Shown one piece after another: positions 26,328 through 33,003 of a stretch of 35,017 nt of DNA; the stretch's first letter is position 1, and each line of letters opens with the position of its first letter. Below the pieces are notes generated by a model that saw only the letters and a program-made list of their open reading frames with translations, was not told the origin of the DNA and made no database searches. The position numbers and the translations under genes were made by a program. The stretch covers positions 1-35,017 of the forward strand of contig JABEVG010000083.1 in assembly GCA_013044075.1 (NCBI GenBank), read 5' to 3'. Source of the DNA: Gallionella sp. GTDB taxonomy: Bacteria > Pseudomonadota > Gammaproteobacteria > Burkholderiales > Gallionellaceae.

Positions 26328-26380
26328 CCCCTGCCCCCTTTTTTTGAAGGCGCATCATAAACCAGAATCAAAATCCCTTT

Positions 26381-26429
26381 GTGGCTAACGCCACGAAACA
26401 AGTCGACAGCCCCTTTCGGCTAACGCCGA
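26381..26429 (+). repeat. Two related hairpins with constant TAAC loop
   Basis: GTGGC-TAAC-GCCAC at 26381-26394 and TCGGC-TAAC-GCCGA at 26416-26429. Each is preceded by CCCTTT. The stems differ in sequence but pair perfectly, and the loop and 5' flank are conserved. They lie in the phage intergenic region. Confidence 0.75.
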
Positions 26430-26678
26430 GTAATCCAATGCACGCGCCTTGCGCGGTGGTCGCTGCGCGGCCTGTTCTTTGGCCTCGACTATGCAGCACT
26501 GCGCAAATGCTTCACCCCTCAACGTCTCGCCCAAAACGCTGAATTTCTCTCCGTGTTTTAAAAAATCAACCACGACGATAAAGCCGTCGCCCTTCGGGTG
26601 TTCCGGCAATCGGTCGACGATGAAACCGTCGCTGCGATTTTGGCAACATAGTTGATTTTTGAAAACACTGCGAGCCAT
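26385..26678 (-). CDS. Possible small ORF within the structured phage intergenic region
   Basis: A 97-residue frame that begins MARSVFKNQLCCQNRSDGF and contains VVDFLKHGEKFSVLGETLRG. The peptide DGFIV occurs twice because the DNA carries two similar hairpins (CGACG-N7-CGTCG). The frame overlaps nested inverted repeats and the TAAC-loop hairpins, and has no clear ribosome-binding site. The amino-acid sequence looks reasonably protein-like, so a real gene cannot be excluded. A longer version from 26759 is less likely. Confidence 0.3.
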   Translation of the reverse strand: MARSVFKNQLCCQNRSDGFIVDRLPEHPKGDGFIVVVDFLKHGEKFSVLGETLRGEAFAQCCIVEAKEQAAQRPPRKARALDYSALAERGCRLVSWR

Positions 26679-26710
26679 TACAGCAGGGCGAGACGTTGAG
26701 GGGTGAAGCA
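26508..26710. repeat. Nested large inverted repeats in the phage intergenic region
   Basis: The outer arms 26508-26532 and 26686-26710 are perfect 25-bp inverted copies (core CCCCTCAACGTCTCGCCC). Inside them, 26551-26570 and 26651-26670 are inverted copies with 18 of 20 matching (core AAAAATCAAC/GTTGATTTTT). The centre holds two CGACG-N7-CGTCG hairpins. The whole 203-bp block could extrude as one long branched stem. Confidence 0.88.
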
Positions 26711-26777
26711 AAGAAGCACGCGGTAAAACCTGCACCGCGAGGAATTCAAAAGCGGGCAAACATTAAAGGATGATGCG

Positions 26778-26972
26778 ATGAAAAATGAACAACAAAACAA
26801 TCCAGTGTATAGCTGCAAACACAAAGGCAGCAGCTTATATGACGCACTAGAACATCTGAATTTACTGATATGGAAAGAAGGCTGGGAGTTACCCGAAGCC
26901 ATTTGTAAAATACAGACACTCTACGATGTTAGCGAAGAAAAACTGAGAGACGCATACAACAAGCAACTATAA
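26778..26972 (+). CDS. Small phage protein of unknown function
   Basis: A 64-residue protein beginning MKNEQQNNPVYSCKHKGS and ending EEKLRDAYNKQL. AAAGGATG precedes the ATG. It is one of two rightward small genes that interrupt the leftward phage genes, 62 bp before the coiled-coil gene. No membrane segment and no family recognised. A regulatory or accessory role is only inference from size and opposite orientation. Confidence 0.65.
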   Translation: MKNEQQNNPVYSCKHKGSSLYDALEHLNLLIWKEGWELPEAICKIQTLYDVSEEKLRDAYNKQL

Positions 26973-27034
26973 GACAAAGTTTGCGCAAGCGGGCAGAATC
27001 ATTTAATCTTGACCATCACTTGAAAGGATAGAAC

Positions 27035-27289
27035 ATGAACGAAACGGATAACTTGGTACTAGAACAGCTTAGAGCGTTGAGAAACGAGATCCTAGCATTC
27101 CGATCTGAAAATCAAAGCGAGTTCAGCGAAATCAAACACCGCTTGACACGTGTGGAATCAAGCATCGCGAGTATGCGCGGCGAAAACGTGGGAACACAGG
27201 AAGACGTATACCGTCAGCAAGGTGTGATCGACCAGATCAAGGAACGATTACAACGCATCGAAAAACGGTTAGAAATCGCAGCCGCATAA
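27035..27289 (+). CDS. Small coiled-coil phage protein
   Basis: An 84-residue protein, almost entirely heptad-like: LVLEQLRALRNEILAFRSEN, SEIKHRLTRVESSIASMRGE and IDQIKERLQRIEKRLEIAAA. GAAAGGA lies 9 bp before the ATG. A strong terminator follows 16 bp after the stop, so this and the 64-residue gene form a two-gene rightward unit. No enzyme motif. Likely oligomeric. It may be a small regulator or host-interaction protein; not recognised. Confidence 0.7.
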   Translation: MNETDNLVLEQLRALRNEILAFRSENQSEFSEIKHRLTRVESSIASMRGENVGTQEDVYRQQGVIDQIKERLQRIEKRLEIAAA

Positions 27290-27305
27290 GTTCTCTGAAC
27301 AAAGA

Positions 27306-27333
27306 AAAAGCCCTCTTCGGAGGGCTTTTTATT
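27306..27333 (+). terminator. Rho-independent terminator after the small rightward phage genes
   Basis: AAAAGCCCTC-TTCG-GAGGGCTTTT followed by TATT: a 10-bp stem with the stable TTCG tetraloop. The A-rich and T-rich arms make it potentially bidirectional, so it could also end the leftward lipoprotein transcript, whose stop is at 27356. Confidence 0.92.
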
Positions 27334-27355
27334 GGTCTAGACTTTCAAAATTTAT

Positions 27356-27475
27356 TTATTGCTCATCAAAAGTTTTTTGATCGTGATACCAGCGAAGAAA
27401 ATTATCTCTACGTTCATCGGGCGAAGCACAACCGAAAAGGGCAAGAACGAGAAAAAATAAAATAAATTTAGTCAT
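27356..27475 (-). CDS. Tiny lipoprotein (39 residues)
   Basis: The frame MTKFILFFLVLALFGCASPD continues with 19 charged/aromatic residues ending TFDEQ. It has a classic lipobox (LFGC, Cys16) after a Lys-plus-hydrophobic signal, so the mature peptide would be about 24 residues. Ala at +2 of the mature protein predicts outer-membrane sorting. It lies downstream of the Zot gene on the same strand, separated by the shared hairpin. No strong ribosome-binding site is seen. Small lipoproteins can serve in lysis/release or in surface exclusion; which of these applies here is unknown. Confidence 0.65.
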   Translation of the reverse strand: MTKFILFFLVLALFGCASPDERRDNFLRWYHDQKTFDEQ

Positions 27476-27487
27476 GGAAGATATGGC

Positions 27488-27536
27488 GGGGGGCGCGGCG
27501 GAGCCTCGGAACTACGTTCCGCCGCTCATGCCCCCC
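27488..27536 (-). repeat. Shared hairpin, copy B, at the end of the phage morphogenesis operon
   Basis: Basal arms GGGGGGC and GCCCCCC (27488-27494, 27530-27536) enclose the 39-bp core (27493-27531) identical to copy A in the small element. The Zot TGA lies within the right arm. There is no T-run, so it is not a standard intrinsic terminator. Its position after the morphogenesis genes recalls the packaging-signal hairpin of Ff phages. Confidence 0.85.
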
Positions 27537-28704
27537 CATTACCAACCATAGTACGTGCGATGCCCGTCTGGGGAGTGTCGCAAACCGCGTAAAAATGAAT
27601 ATCTTTGTAGCCTATAAGGGCAGAGCAAGGACTAAGTTTTTCCACCGTGTAACCACTTAGAATCAAATTCTTTTGAGAGAGTGAAAAACTGGTTTGACCG
27701 TTCTGATCGGCGGAGAAAGAGTAAAGAAAATGTTTGTCATTTTCAATAAAACCCGTGACGTGAATAGTCATGCCCTCGAAAGGATGCGCTTGTTTTATAC
27801 GGACAGCAGGAACAGAAGAACCAGGAGCAGATACAGGAACAACACCGGAAACAGAAGGAACACCGGAAACAGGCAAAGAAGATAACGATTGAGCCGATGC
27901 GGAAGTAATCAAGGAAACGTCACGAATCCCCGCTTTCATTGGGTTGGCAGTCTTGCCGGAGAGCAACAAACCCACAACAAGCAAAAAACAAATACCGGCA
28001 CCAACAACGGGCCAACGCTTCCAAAAAGGAACAATATCATTAGCGGCCAATTCTGAACCTTCACCATCGCTGCGAGTGTGGCTTTTGTAGAACTTGAAGA
28101 ATTCGGGCTTGTAACGGCGGATTGCTTCGTTGACAACCTCGCCCCTTAGGCCGTCCTGAACCTTGCGGATATAGGCGTTATTAGAGCCAAGCGCAGTAGC
28201 TTTCTTGACACGATAGACGACTTGACAGGAATCAGTGATCGCCTTGCAAAGCTTACCGGAAGATTGAGTAATCAACAGAACATCGGCGAACTCATGGCGG
28301 TGTTCAGCAAACCATTCTTCGACAGCTTTTTGTGTGCCTTTAGCGGGTAAAGGCTTATGGCATTCGTCAATGACATAAAGAGGGCCAGCACCGGTTTTAG
28401 GATGCCGCCACGAATCGCCATAATCAGCAAGAGAAGCGAAAGGGACAAACGATTGTTTGATGGAGAGCTTATCCCAGACGCGATGAAAAGCGTTCCAAGA
28501 GTTCTTTTGTATTTCCTCTTCGCGATTGGAAACACGTAAATCAACCAAAGCCGGATACTTGACATCGAGTTTACGCAACTCTTCCATATTCAAAGGCAAA
28601 TTAGTAATAACTTTACGACCTTTGCGGAGAGCAGGGAGCACGTGAAATACAACAGCCTCGAAACTCTTACCACCACCAGGAGGGCCAAGCAATAAATTTA
28701 TCAT
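27526..28704 (-). CDS. zot: Zot/pI-type filamentous phage assembly ATPase
   Basis: A 392-residue protein, the signature gene of inoviruses. In the inner membrane it powers extrusion of phage ssDNA together with coat subunits. Walker A is GPPGGGKS (residues 7-14) and Walker B is LYVIDECH (109-116). The cytoplasmic domain ends with VPFWKR, and a membrane span follows at about 231-249 (WPVVGAGICFLLVVGLLLSG). The periplasmic part has a Ser/Val/Pro-rich linker and a C-terminal Cys-containing region (LSPCSALIGYKDIHFYAVCD). The start abuts the pVI-like gene stop. Its TGA lies in the shared hairpin. Confidence 0.95.
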   Translation of the reverse strand: MINLLLGPPGGGKSFEAVVFHVLPALRKGRKVITNLPLNMEELRKLDVKYPALVDLRVSNREEEIQKNSWNAFHRVWDKLSIKQSFVPFASLADYGDSWRHPKTGAGPLYVIDECHKPLPAKGTQKAVEEWFAEHRHEFADVLLITQSSGKLCKAITDSCQVVYRVKKATALGSNNAYIRKVQDGLRGEVVNEAIRRYKPEFFKFYKSHTRSDGEGSELAANDIVPFWKRWPVVGAGICFLLVVGLLLSGKTANPMKAGIRDVSLITSASAQSLSSLPVSGVPSVSGVVPVSAPGSSVPAVRIKQAHPFEGMTIHVTGFIENDKHFLYSFSADQNGQTSFSLSQKNLILSGYTVEKLSPCSALIGYKDIHFYAVCDTPQTGIARTMVGNGGA

Positions 28705-29052
28705 TTAGCCGCCCACCCTAACAACGGGGATGAGACCCAGCAAGAAACGAATGCCCAGAGCAACAACAATAATTGCAAAGGCTTCGGGTATGCGAATTGC
28801 GATCAACATGCCGATAAATTCAGAAGGCGCACCCGCGAGGTATTGATTCGCATTGAAGGTAGAAGATGGAACGGGAATAAGAGCAATAATAGCGATAATG
28901 CCTTGAAAAAGTTGATCAAGAACGAAGGCGACAAGATCGCCGAGCATATCAAAAAGGGTAGCAACAAAATCCTTAACGAGATTAAAAAACCACTCGGGAA
29001 TTGAACCAAACCAAGCAAGGATATTGTTAAGAACGACAATAATTGTATTCAC
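28705..29052 (-). CDS. pVI-like minor coat protein (DUF2523 type)
   Basis: A 115-residue, very hydrophobic protein with three likely membrane segments: NTIIVVLNNILAWFGSIPEW, FVLDQLFQGIIAIIALIPVP and IPEAFAIIVVALGIRFLLGL. Size, hydrophobic pattern and position between the adsorption protein and Zot match DUF2523/pVI proteins, which cap the filament end released last. It abuts Zot and is 3 bp from the adsorption protein gene, in one leftward operon. Confidence 0.8.
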   Translation of the reverse strand: MNTIIVVLNNILAWFGSIPEWFFNLVKDFVATLFDMLGDLVAFVLDQLFQGIIAIIALIPVPSSTFNANQYLAGAPSEFIGMLIAIRIPEAFAIIVVALGIRFLLGLIPVVRVGG

Positions 29053-29055
29053 GAT

Positions 29056-30201
29056 TCAACCTCCAAAGATAATCGCACGAGCAGAAAACAGAGCGGTGAG
29101 AATCATAATGATTCCCAAAAACGTCATCACAATAGGAGGAATGCAAAGGTATTGATCACCGATTTTCCAAACATTGAGAGTAAAGCAGCCCGTGGATGCC
29201 GAACCATTAAGAGTGGGGACGATGTTATTGATGATGCCGAATAAGGGAGTAGCTTTAAGTGTCGTAAAGTTGTCGGTAAGAACGCCCTTAATGCCGTTCG
29301 GATAGGTCTTGACATACCAAGAGCCAGAAGCGGACGTTGGAAGAGCAGGAAGAGCCGCACCAGTGCCAGCCGTGGCAGTGGTACAGGTGTTGGTATCGGC
29401 ACAGGTAATAGCAGGAGATGAAGTTCCAGTTCCAGTGCCAGTGCCAGTTCCAGTGCCAGTTCCAGTGCCAGTTCCAGTAGTAGTTCCAGTGGTAGTGCCA
29501 GTGGTAGTGCCAGTAACACCAGAAGCGGAAGTGGTGGTAGTGGGAACACCAGAAGCGGAAGTGGTGGTAGTGGGAACACTGGAAGCGGAGGTGGTGGTAG
29601 TGGGAACACTGGAAGCCGCAGGCGTACCGGGTGGAGAAAAAGGAGCGGAAGTAGTGCCAACCTGCGCGCCAGAGGTCAAGTCATAGACAGAGGTTGAACA
29701 CTGTGCGGAGCTGTTACATTGAGTAACAGAGCAAGACGTACCCGAAAGCGTAGAAGTATGACCGCCGACAAGGTTTAATCCAACGGGGCCCGTGCCATAA
29801 GAAGCGCAAGCGGAAGCCGGATCCGTATAAGAGGTACTGTTACAACCTGCGGTTGTACACGTTGAAACACCTGTACCACCTTGGTAAACAGTTACACAAG
29901 AGGTTTTATATTGGTCAAAGAGTTGACCAGTTGGACAAGTAGTGGGCGCACCAGAACACGACCAAGAAGCCGACGAAGGAGAAGTAGGATTCCCGCTGTT
30001 GTAGCAAGAACCGGAAGAGGTACCAGATGCTGATTGAGTAGAAGGGCCAGCGTAAAAGGCCGAACCAATGGCAGCACAAGCGGCTGTACCTGAACTATAT
30101 GTACCAGCTACCGCGCCCGTACAAGACAGCGCGTAAGCAGAATTCGAGAGAAAAACAAACAGCAGAAAAAGAAAGAGAAAAAAAGGGTTTAAGGTTTTCA
30201 A
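29056..30201 (-). CDS. TspB/pIII-like phage adsorption protein with Ser/Thr/Gly repeats
   Basis: About 381 residues from a TTG at 30201 preceded by AGAGGGA. The signal peptide is NPFFLFLFLLFVFLSNSAYA. A Cys-, Ser- and Thr-rich exposed region follows (about 25-230). Then come three copies of a 10-residue SSVPTTTTSA-type repeat, a run of TTTG and TG dipeptide repeats, and a C-terminal domain ending in a membrane anchor (IPPIVMTFLGIIMILTALFS). Position upstream of the pVI-like and zot genes matches pIII/TspB proteins, which bind the host receptor and terminate assembly. No ATG fits; an open frame to 30417 covers the coat genes in another frame and is rejected. Confidence 0.8.
   Translation of the reverse strand: MKTLNPFFLFLFLLFVFLSNSAYALSCTGAVAGTYSSGTAACAAIGSAFYAGPSTQSASGTSSGSCYNSGNPTSPSSASWSCSGAPTTCPTGQLFDQYKTSCVTVYQGGTGVSTCTTAGCNSTSYTDPASACASYGTGPVGLNLVGGHTSTLSGTSCSVTQCNSSAQCSTSVYDLTSGAQVGTTSAPFSPPGTPAASSVPTTTTSASSVPTTTTSASGVPTTTTSASGVTGTTTGTTTGTTTGTGTGTGTGTGTGTGTGTSSPAITCADTNTCTTATAGTGAALPALPTSASGSWYVKTYPNGIKGVLTDNFTTLKATPLFGIINNIVPTLNGSASTGCFTLNVWKIGDQYLCIPPIVMTFLGIIMILTALFSARAIIFGG
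29521..29610 (-). repeat. Three contiguous 30-bp repeats inside the adsorption gene
   Basis: Units at 29521-29550, 29551-29580 and 29581-29610 encode about SSVPTTTTSA each, in frame. Next to them (about 29423-29514) are hexamer-type CCAGTG/CCAGTT repeats encoding Thr-Gly. Such tracts are prone to copy-number change. Confidence 0.9.
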
Positions 30202-30203
30202 GT

Positions 30204-30302
30204 TTAATCCCTCTTTAGAATTGTAAAACACAAGACCACCGCTGCAAGCGCGCCGATGAATACGACAGAAATCCAAAAACACGCCAGCAGTAGTGAGATC
30301 AT
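30204..30302 (-). CDS. pVII/pIX-like 32-residue minor coat protein candidate
   Basis: A 32-residue single-span protein: MISLLLACFWISVVFIGALA, then AVVLCFTILKRD. The hydrophobic helix with a short basic tail matches the size and form of pVII/pIX proteins, which start filament assembly. The ATG lies 2 bp after the coat gene stop (TAATCATG), the same spacing seen between the two coat genes, and its TAA is 2 bp before the adsorption protein TTG. This tight packing makes it likely to be translated. Confidence 0.7.
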   Translation of the reverse strand: MISLLLACFWISVVFIGALAAVVLCFTILKRD

Positions 30303-30304
30303 GA

Positions 30305-30469
30305 TTAAGCCTTGCGTACGCCGCGCTTGCCCAAGTCGATACCCTTGAAGGCCATCGTGATGCCGATAACAGCAATGCCAGCGACACCAACCCATGTCGC
30401 AATCCCAGTAAAATCAACCGCAGCGAAAATCTGGGCCATGATGGAAGTTGTGGTAGTGGTTGTTCCCAT
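30305..30469 (-). CDS. Major coat protein paralogue 2 (54 residues)
   Basis: A 54-residue protein with a Thr-rich N-terminus (MGTTTTTTSIMAQIF), an acidic residue in AAVDFTGIATWVG, a membrane helix (VAGIAVIGITMAF) and a basic C-terminus (KGIDLGKRGVRKA) expected to contact DNA inside the filament. From AAVDFTG to the end it is identical to the upstream 44-residue copy apart from one Val/Ile change. No conventional signal peptide is seen, as in Pf3-type coats. AAGG precedes it inside the end of copy 1. Confidence 0.85.
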   Translation of the reverse strand: MGTTTTTTSIMAQIFAAVDFTGIATWVGVAGIAVIGITMAFKGIDLGKRGVRKA

Positions 30470-30471
30470 GA

Positions 30472-30606
30472 TTAAGCCTTTCGTACGCCGCGCTTGCCCA
30501 AGTCAATACCCTTGAAGGCCATCGTGATGCCGATAATTGCGATGCCAGCCACACCAACCCAAGTCGCAATCCCCGTAAAATCAACAGCAGCAAGAATCAA
30601 ATTCAT
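30472..30606 (-). CDS. Major coat protein paralogue 1 (44 residues)
   Basis: A 44-residue protein that begins MNLILAAVDFTGIATWVG and ends KGIDLGKRGVRKA, with an amphipathic start, one hydrophobic helix and a basic tail. This is the size of the leaderless Pf3 coat. GAAAGG lies 7 bp before the ATG. It is followed 2 bp later by the 54-residue paralogue; the DNA of the shared region is nearly identical, so this is a recent tandem duplication. Which copy forms the bulk of the virion is unknown. Confidence 0.85.
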   Translation of the reverse strand: MNLILAAVDFTGIATWVGVAGIAIIGITMAFKGIDLGKRGVRKA

Positions 30607-30682
30607 TTGTTACCTTTCGTTGGAGTAAACCCCCCACAGTTCGCGGTAATCGCCCCGCCGGACGTTTTTCGTTTGCACGAAA

Positions 30683-31126
30683 TCAAACTTTTTTTATTGC
30701 AGTGACCGCAGCGTTAATAGCAAGGCCTAGGCCGAAAAAAAACATAATCGAGGTAAAGCCCCAAGTGAACGCATAGAGCATGGAGGGGGAATCAATAACG
30801 GGACTGAGCTGCAAAAGCGTGTTGCAGGTGTTAATCGGAAGCGAAACAAGAGCAGATGAAACAGGATTACGTGCCGTAGCATCGACGACAGTTAGTAACG
30901 CATTGATATTGAGTAACACAGGGTCAAAAATTACTTGCGAAACTGATAAAACAAGACCCGAGGAAACTTTAGGATATTGGCTAAGGAAAGCCTGTTGCGC
31001 GGTCAAAGAATCGGGATAGCAAAGGCCGTTAACCCAAAAACCAGTAGCGGCTTCTGATTTTCCCGCGAGTAGCAGGAAAACCAGAGCGAAAGCCATAACG
31101 GCGAGATTAAAGCGGAACGTCTGCAT
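30683..31126 (-). CDS. Secreted/membrane phage protein of unknown function
   Basis: About 147 residues from the ATG at 31126: signal peptide FNLAVMAFALVFLLLAGKSE ending in ...EAA, a mature region with two cysteines (GFWVNGLCYPD and PINTCNTLLQL), and a C-terminal membrane span (YAFTWGFTSIMFFFGLGLAI). The start overlaps the end of the 80-residue gene. It sits between the ssDNA-binding and coat genes, where inoviruses often carry an extra minor virion or membrane protein. The frame extends to 31246, but the signal peptide decides the start. No family recognised. Confidence 0.65.
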   Translation of the reverse strand: MQTFRFNLAVMAFALVFLLLAGKSEAATGFWVNGLCYPDSLTAQQAFLSQYPKVSSGLVLSVSQVIFDPVLLNINALLTVVDATARNPVSSALVSLPINTCNTLLQLSPVIDSPSMLYAFTWGFTSIMFFFGLGLAINAAVTAIKKV

Positions 31127-31349
31127 CGGAATCAAGCGCATCGAAAGTATCGAGAAAAGCAACAGCATCGCGCAAGTTGTCAGAAGCTTGGCGAACCTGT
31201 TCGACAGCCATTTCAATACATTCGAGAACGGCACACCGCTCATCACAGATGCCGATGTTTGAAAAATCGGAATCAGTAAGCAGAAGAGCTTTGTAAGTCA
31301 GTAAAGTTTCGGATTCTTTAAGTAAGCCGTGAACGAGTAAATTAAGCAT
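31107..31349 (-). CDS. Small phage protein of unknown function
   Basis: An 80-residue acidic protein that begins MLNLLVHGLLKESETLLTYK and contains CDERCAVLECIEMAVEQVRQ, predicted largely helical. It starts 9 bp after the ssDNA-binding gene stop and overlaps the next gene by 20 bp. There is no membrane segment or signal. Position next to the rep and ssDNA-binding genes suggests a replication or regulatory accessory. Not recognised. Confidence 0.6.
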   Translation of the reverse strand: MLNLLVHGLLKESETLLTYKALLLTDSDFSNIGICDERCAVLECIEMAVEQVRQASDNLRDAVAFLDTFDALDSDADVPL

Positions 31350-31358
31350 GATCGCGCC

Positions 31359-31703
31359 CTACCCTTCCACGACGCGCAAAGAGATCGTGGCGGTACGGAT
31401 GCTCTTAATCTCACCCGTTTCTTGATCGGGCTTGCTGTTGTAAACACGCGGATAACCGACAACCGCGCAAACGCCAGACCATGTGTCGTCAACTTCGCCG
31501 AGCTTTTCAGAGCTTGAAAGTTCAACAGTGCTGGGGTGGCTGTATTCATCGGGAGCAGCAGTTTTCAGAATGGTTAAAAACATGCGACCGTTATCGGTTT
31601 TGGTAGAACGAACGTGGGCGATTTTGCCTTTGAGGTAAGTTTGAGCGAGGCCGATTTTAGGAGCGTTGGCGGGCAGTGATGTGACGGTTGCAGGTGAGTT
31701 CAT
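31359..31703 (-). CDS. Probable phage ssDNA-binding protein (gpV-like)
   Basis: A 114-residue protein. The OB-fold-like pattern GKIAHVRSTKTDNGRMFLTI, then VCAVVGYPRVYNSKP, ends in TATISLRVVEG. GAAAGGA lies 7-8 bp before the ATG. In inoviruses a small ssDNA-binding protein gene directly downstream of the replication initiator coats the new + strand before packaging. Size and position fit that role; sequence recognition of the family is moderate. Confidence 0.72.
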   Translation of the reverse strand: MNSPATVTSLPANAPKIGLAQTYLKGKIAHVRSTKTDNGRMFLTILKTAAPDEYSHPSTVELSSSEKLGEVDDTWSGVCAVVGYPRVYNSKPDQETGEIKSIRTATISLRVVEG

Positions 31704-31740
31704 GGTGTGTCCTTTCAGTGTTTACTGGTCAAGTTTCAGG

Positions 31741-33003
31741 TTAAGCGGCTAGAGGCATGTAATCAGCCTCATGGGTGAGAAACACCGAACGCCGCCGCAT
31801 CGGTGTAATGCACAGCCGCAGGTCAGTGCGAACAGGTGCAAATCCATCGGGCAGCGCGGTGGACTGCGGCACCAGATACATGTCGGTGGAGTGCCAAGAC
31901 ACGGCAGAATCGACGAGCTTTTTTCTGTTCGCGTAGAACTGCGAATCCGAATATTCTTGCTTGGTAACTTCTTCGCCTCGGATGGACATTTGGGTATAAA
32001 AAGCAAACAGCGCGTTGGCTGTACGAGTGGTGTGCAGAAGGTTGAGGCGTGCTTTTACTTTGTCATAAGTGCGGACGGTTTCCATGTCGGTTTTTCCTTC
32101 TCTCAATAGCTTGAATACTTCGCGGTCGTGAATTTGTTTGATGTACTGATCTGTGATTTCTGAAATCTTCGGCAAGCGGTTCAGGTGTTCAAAATCGTGT
32201 TGGAGTTTGTCGGCGTGAATTTCGACTTCGACGCGCAGGCGGTTATCGGCAAGACGTTGCAGGGCGGCCAGTTTTTTGTCACGCCATTGGTAAAGTTTGG
32301 CGGCGGCTTCGCGGTAGTTGTCGGTGACGTTTTCCAGTTGTTCTTTGATGCGTGTCATCAAGGCGTTTTTGATTCTTAGCTTGTCGTGTTCTTTGAACTC
32401 GGGACCTTTGTGGTAAAGCTTGAGCGTGGTGTAAGAGCCGGGGAAGTACACGGCGTTCGTGCCATATTTGGCAGCCTTGGCAGAGCGGCGCGGAAATTTG
32501 CAGTGATTGATCGAGCGGAAAAATTCACTAATCGCGCAGGGTGTCAATCGGTAAACTTCCGCCCAGTCAATGCGGCAAACTTGCCAATCCCAAAAGCTGG
32601 GCAGACGTGCACTGTTGGCATGGTGTTGATCATGGTCAGTGATGTTCACGCCCAAGGCCTTGAAAAGGGTTTTGAGAAACATGAACGATGTCATCTGAAA
32701 ATCAACAGGCGCGCCGTAGATGTTCTGGCCGGCAAAGAATTTATGCACGGAGGCTTCGACTTCAATGTAGGGCTGACAGGGGATTTGCTGGATGCCTTTG
32801 CCGTTGCTGATCCATTCTTCGCGCAAGATGCGGAAGCTGATACGCGAATCCCAAGAGCCTAAGAGTTCGCCGCTGGTGAATTCGTAGAGGACTTCACCGC
32901 TGCCCAAGTGAATGCCAGATTTCTGAATGCACTGTTGTTCAAGAAATGAGGCCAAATCGGTGTTGATTTTGGGTGAACGGTATTTGCAGGTATCCAGACC
33001 CAT
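31741..33003 (-). CDS. Phage replication initiator (gpII/RstA-like, Phage_CRI type)
   Basis: About 420 residues. The central region has the pattern of phage/plasmid replication proteins of the gene II/X and RstA type: WQVCRIDWAEVYRLTPCAIS (a conserved R-x-D strand), then TNAVYFPGSYTTLKLYHKGP, EFKEHDKLR, and LRVEVEIHADKLQHD (a conserved R-x-E strand). These proteins nick the + origin for rolling-circle replication. ATG at 33003 is chosen; a TTG at 33027 is possible. It is first in the leftward phage operon. The hairpin-rich region upstream is a candidate origin. Confidence 0.82.
   Translation of the reverse strand: MGLDTCKYRSPKINTDLASFLEQQCIQKSGIHLGSGEVLYEFTSGELLGSWDSRISFRILREEWISNGKGIQQIPCQPYIEVEASVHKFFAGQNIYGAPVDFQMTSFMFLKTLFKALGVNITDHDQHHANSARLPSFWDWQVCRIDWAEVYRLTPCAISEFFRSINHCKFPRRSAKAAKYGTNAVYFPGSYTTLKLYHKGPEFKEHDKLRIKNALMTRIKEQLENVTDNYREAAAKLYQWRDKKLAALQRLADNRLRVEVEIHADKLQHDFEHLNRLPKISEITDQYIKQIHDREVFKLLREGKTDMETVRTYDKVKARLNLLHTTRTANALFAFYTQMSIRGEEVTKQEYSDSQFYANRKKLVDSAVSWHSTDMYLVPQSTALPDGFAPVRTDLRLCITPMRRRSVFLTHEADYMPLAA

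Noticed and set aside
29521-29610. CRISPR-like short repeats
   Set aside because: The units are contiguous, have no spacers, are in frame within a gene, and there are no cas genes nearby.
29309-29686. 125-codon + strand frame rich in Val-Pro repeats
   Set aside because: Exact antisense of the repeat tract in the adsorption protein; no ribosome-binding site and no family.
30202-30417. N-terminal extension of the adsorption protein to 30417
   Set aside because: It overlaps the coat gene and the 32-aa membrane gene in another frame. The signal peptide begins at the TTG at 30201 after AGAGGGA.
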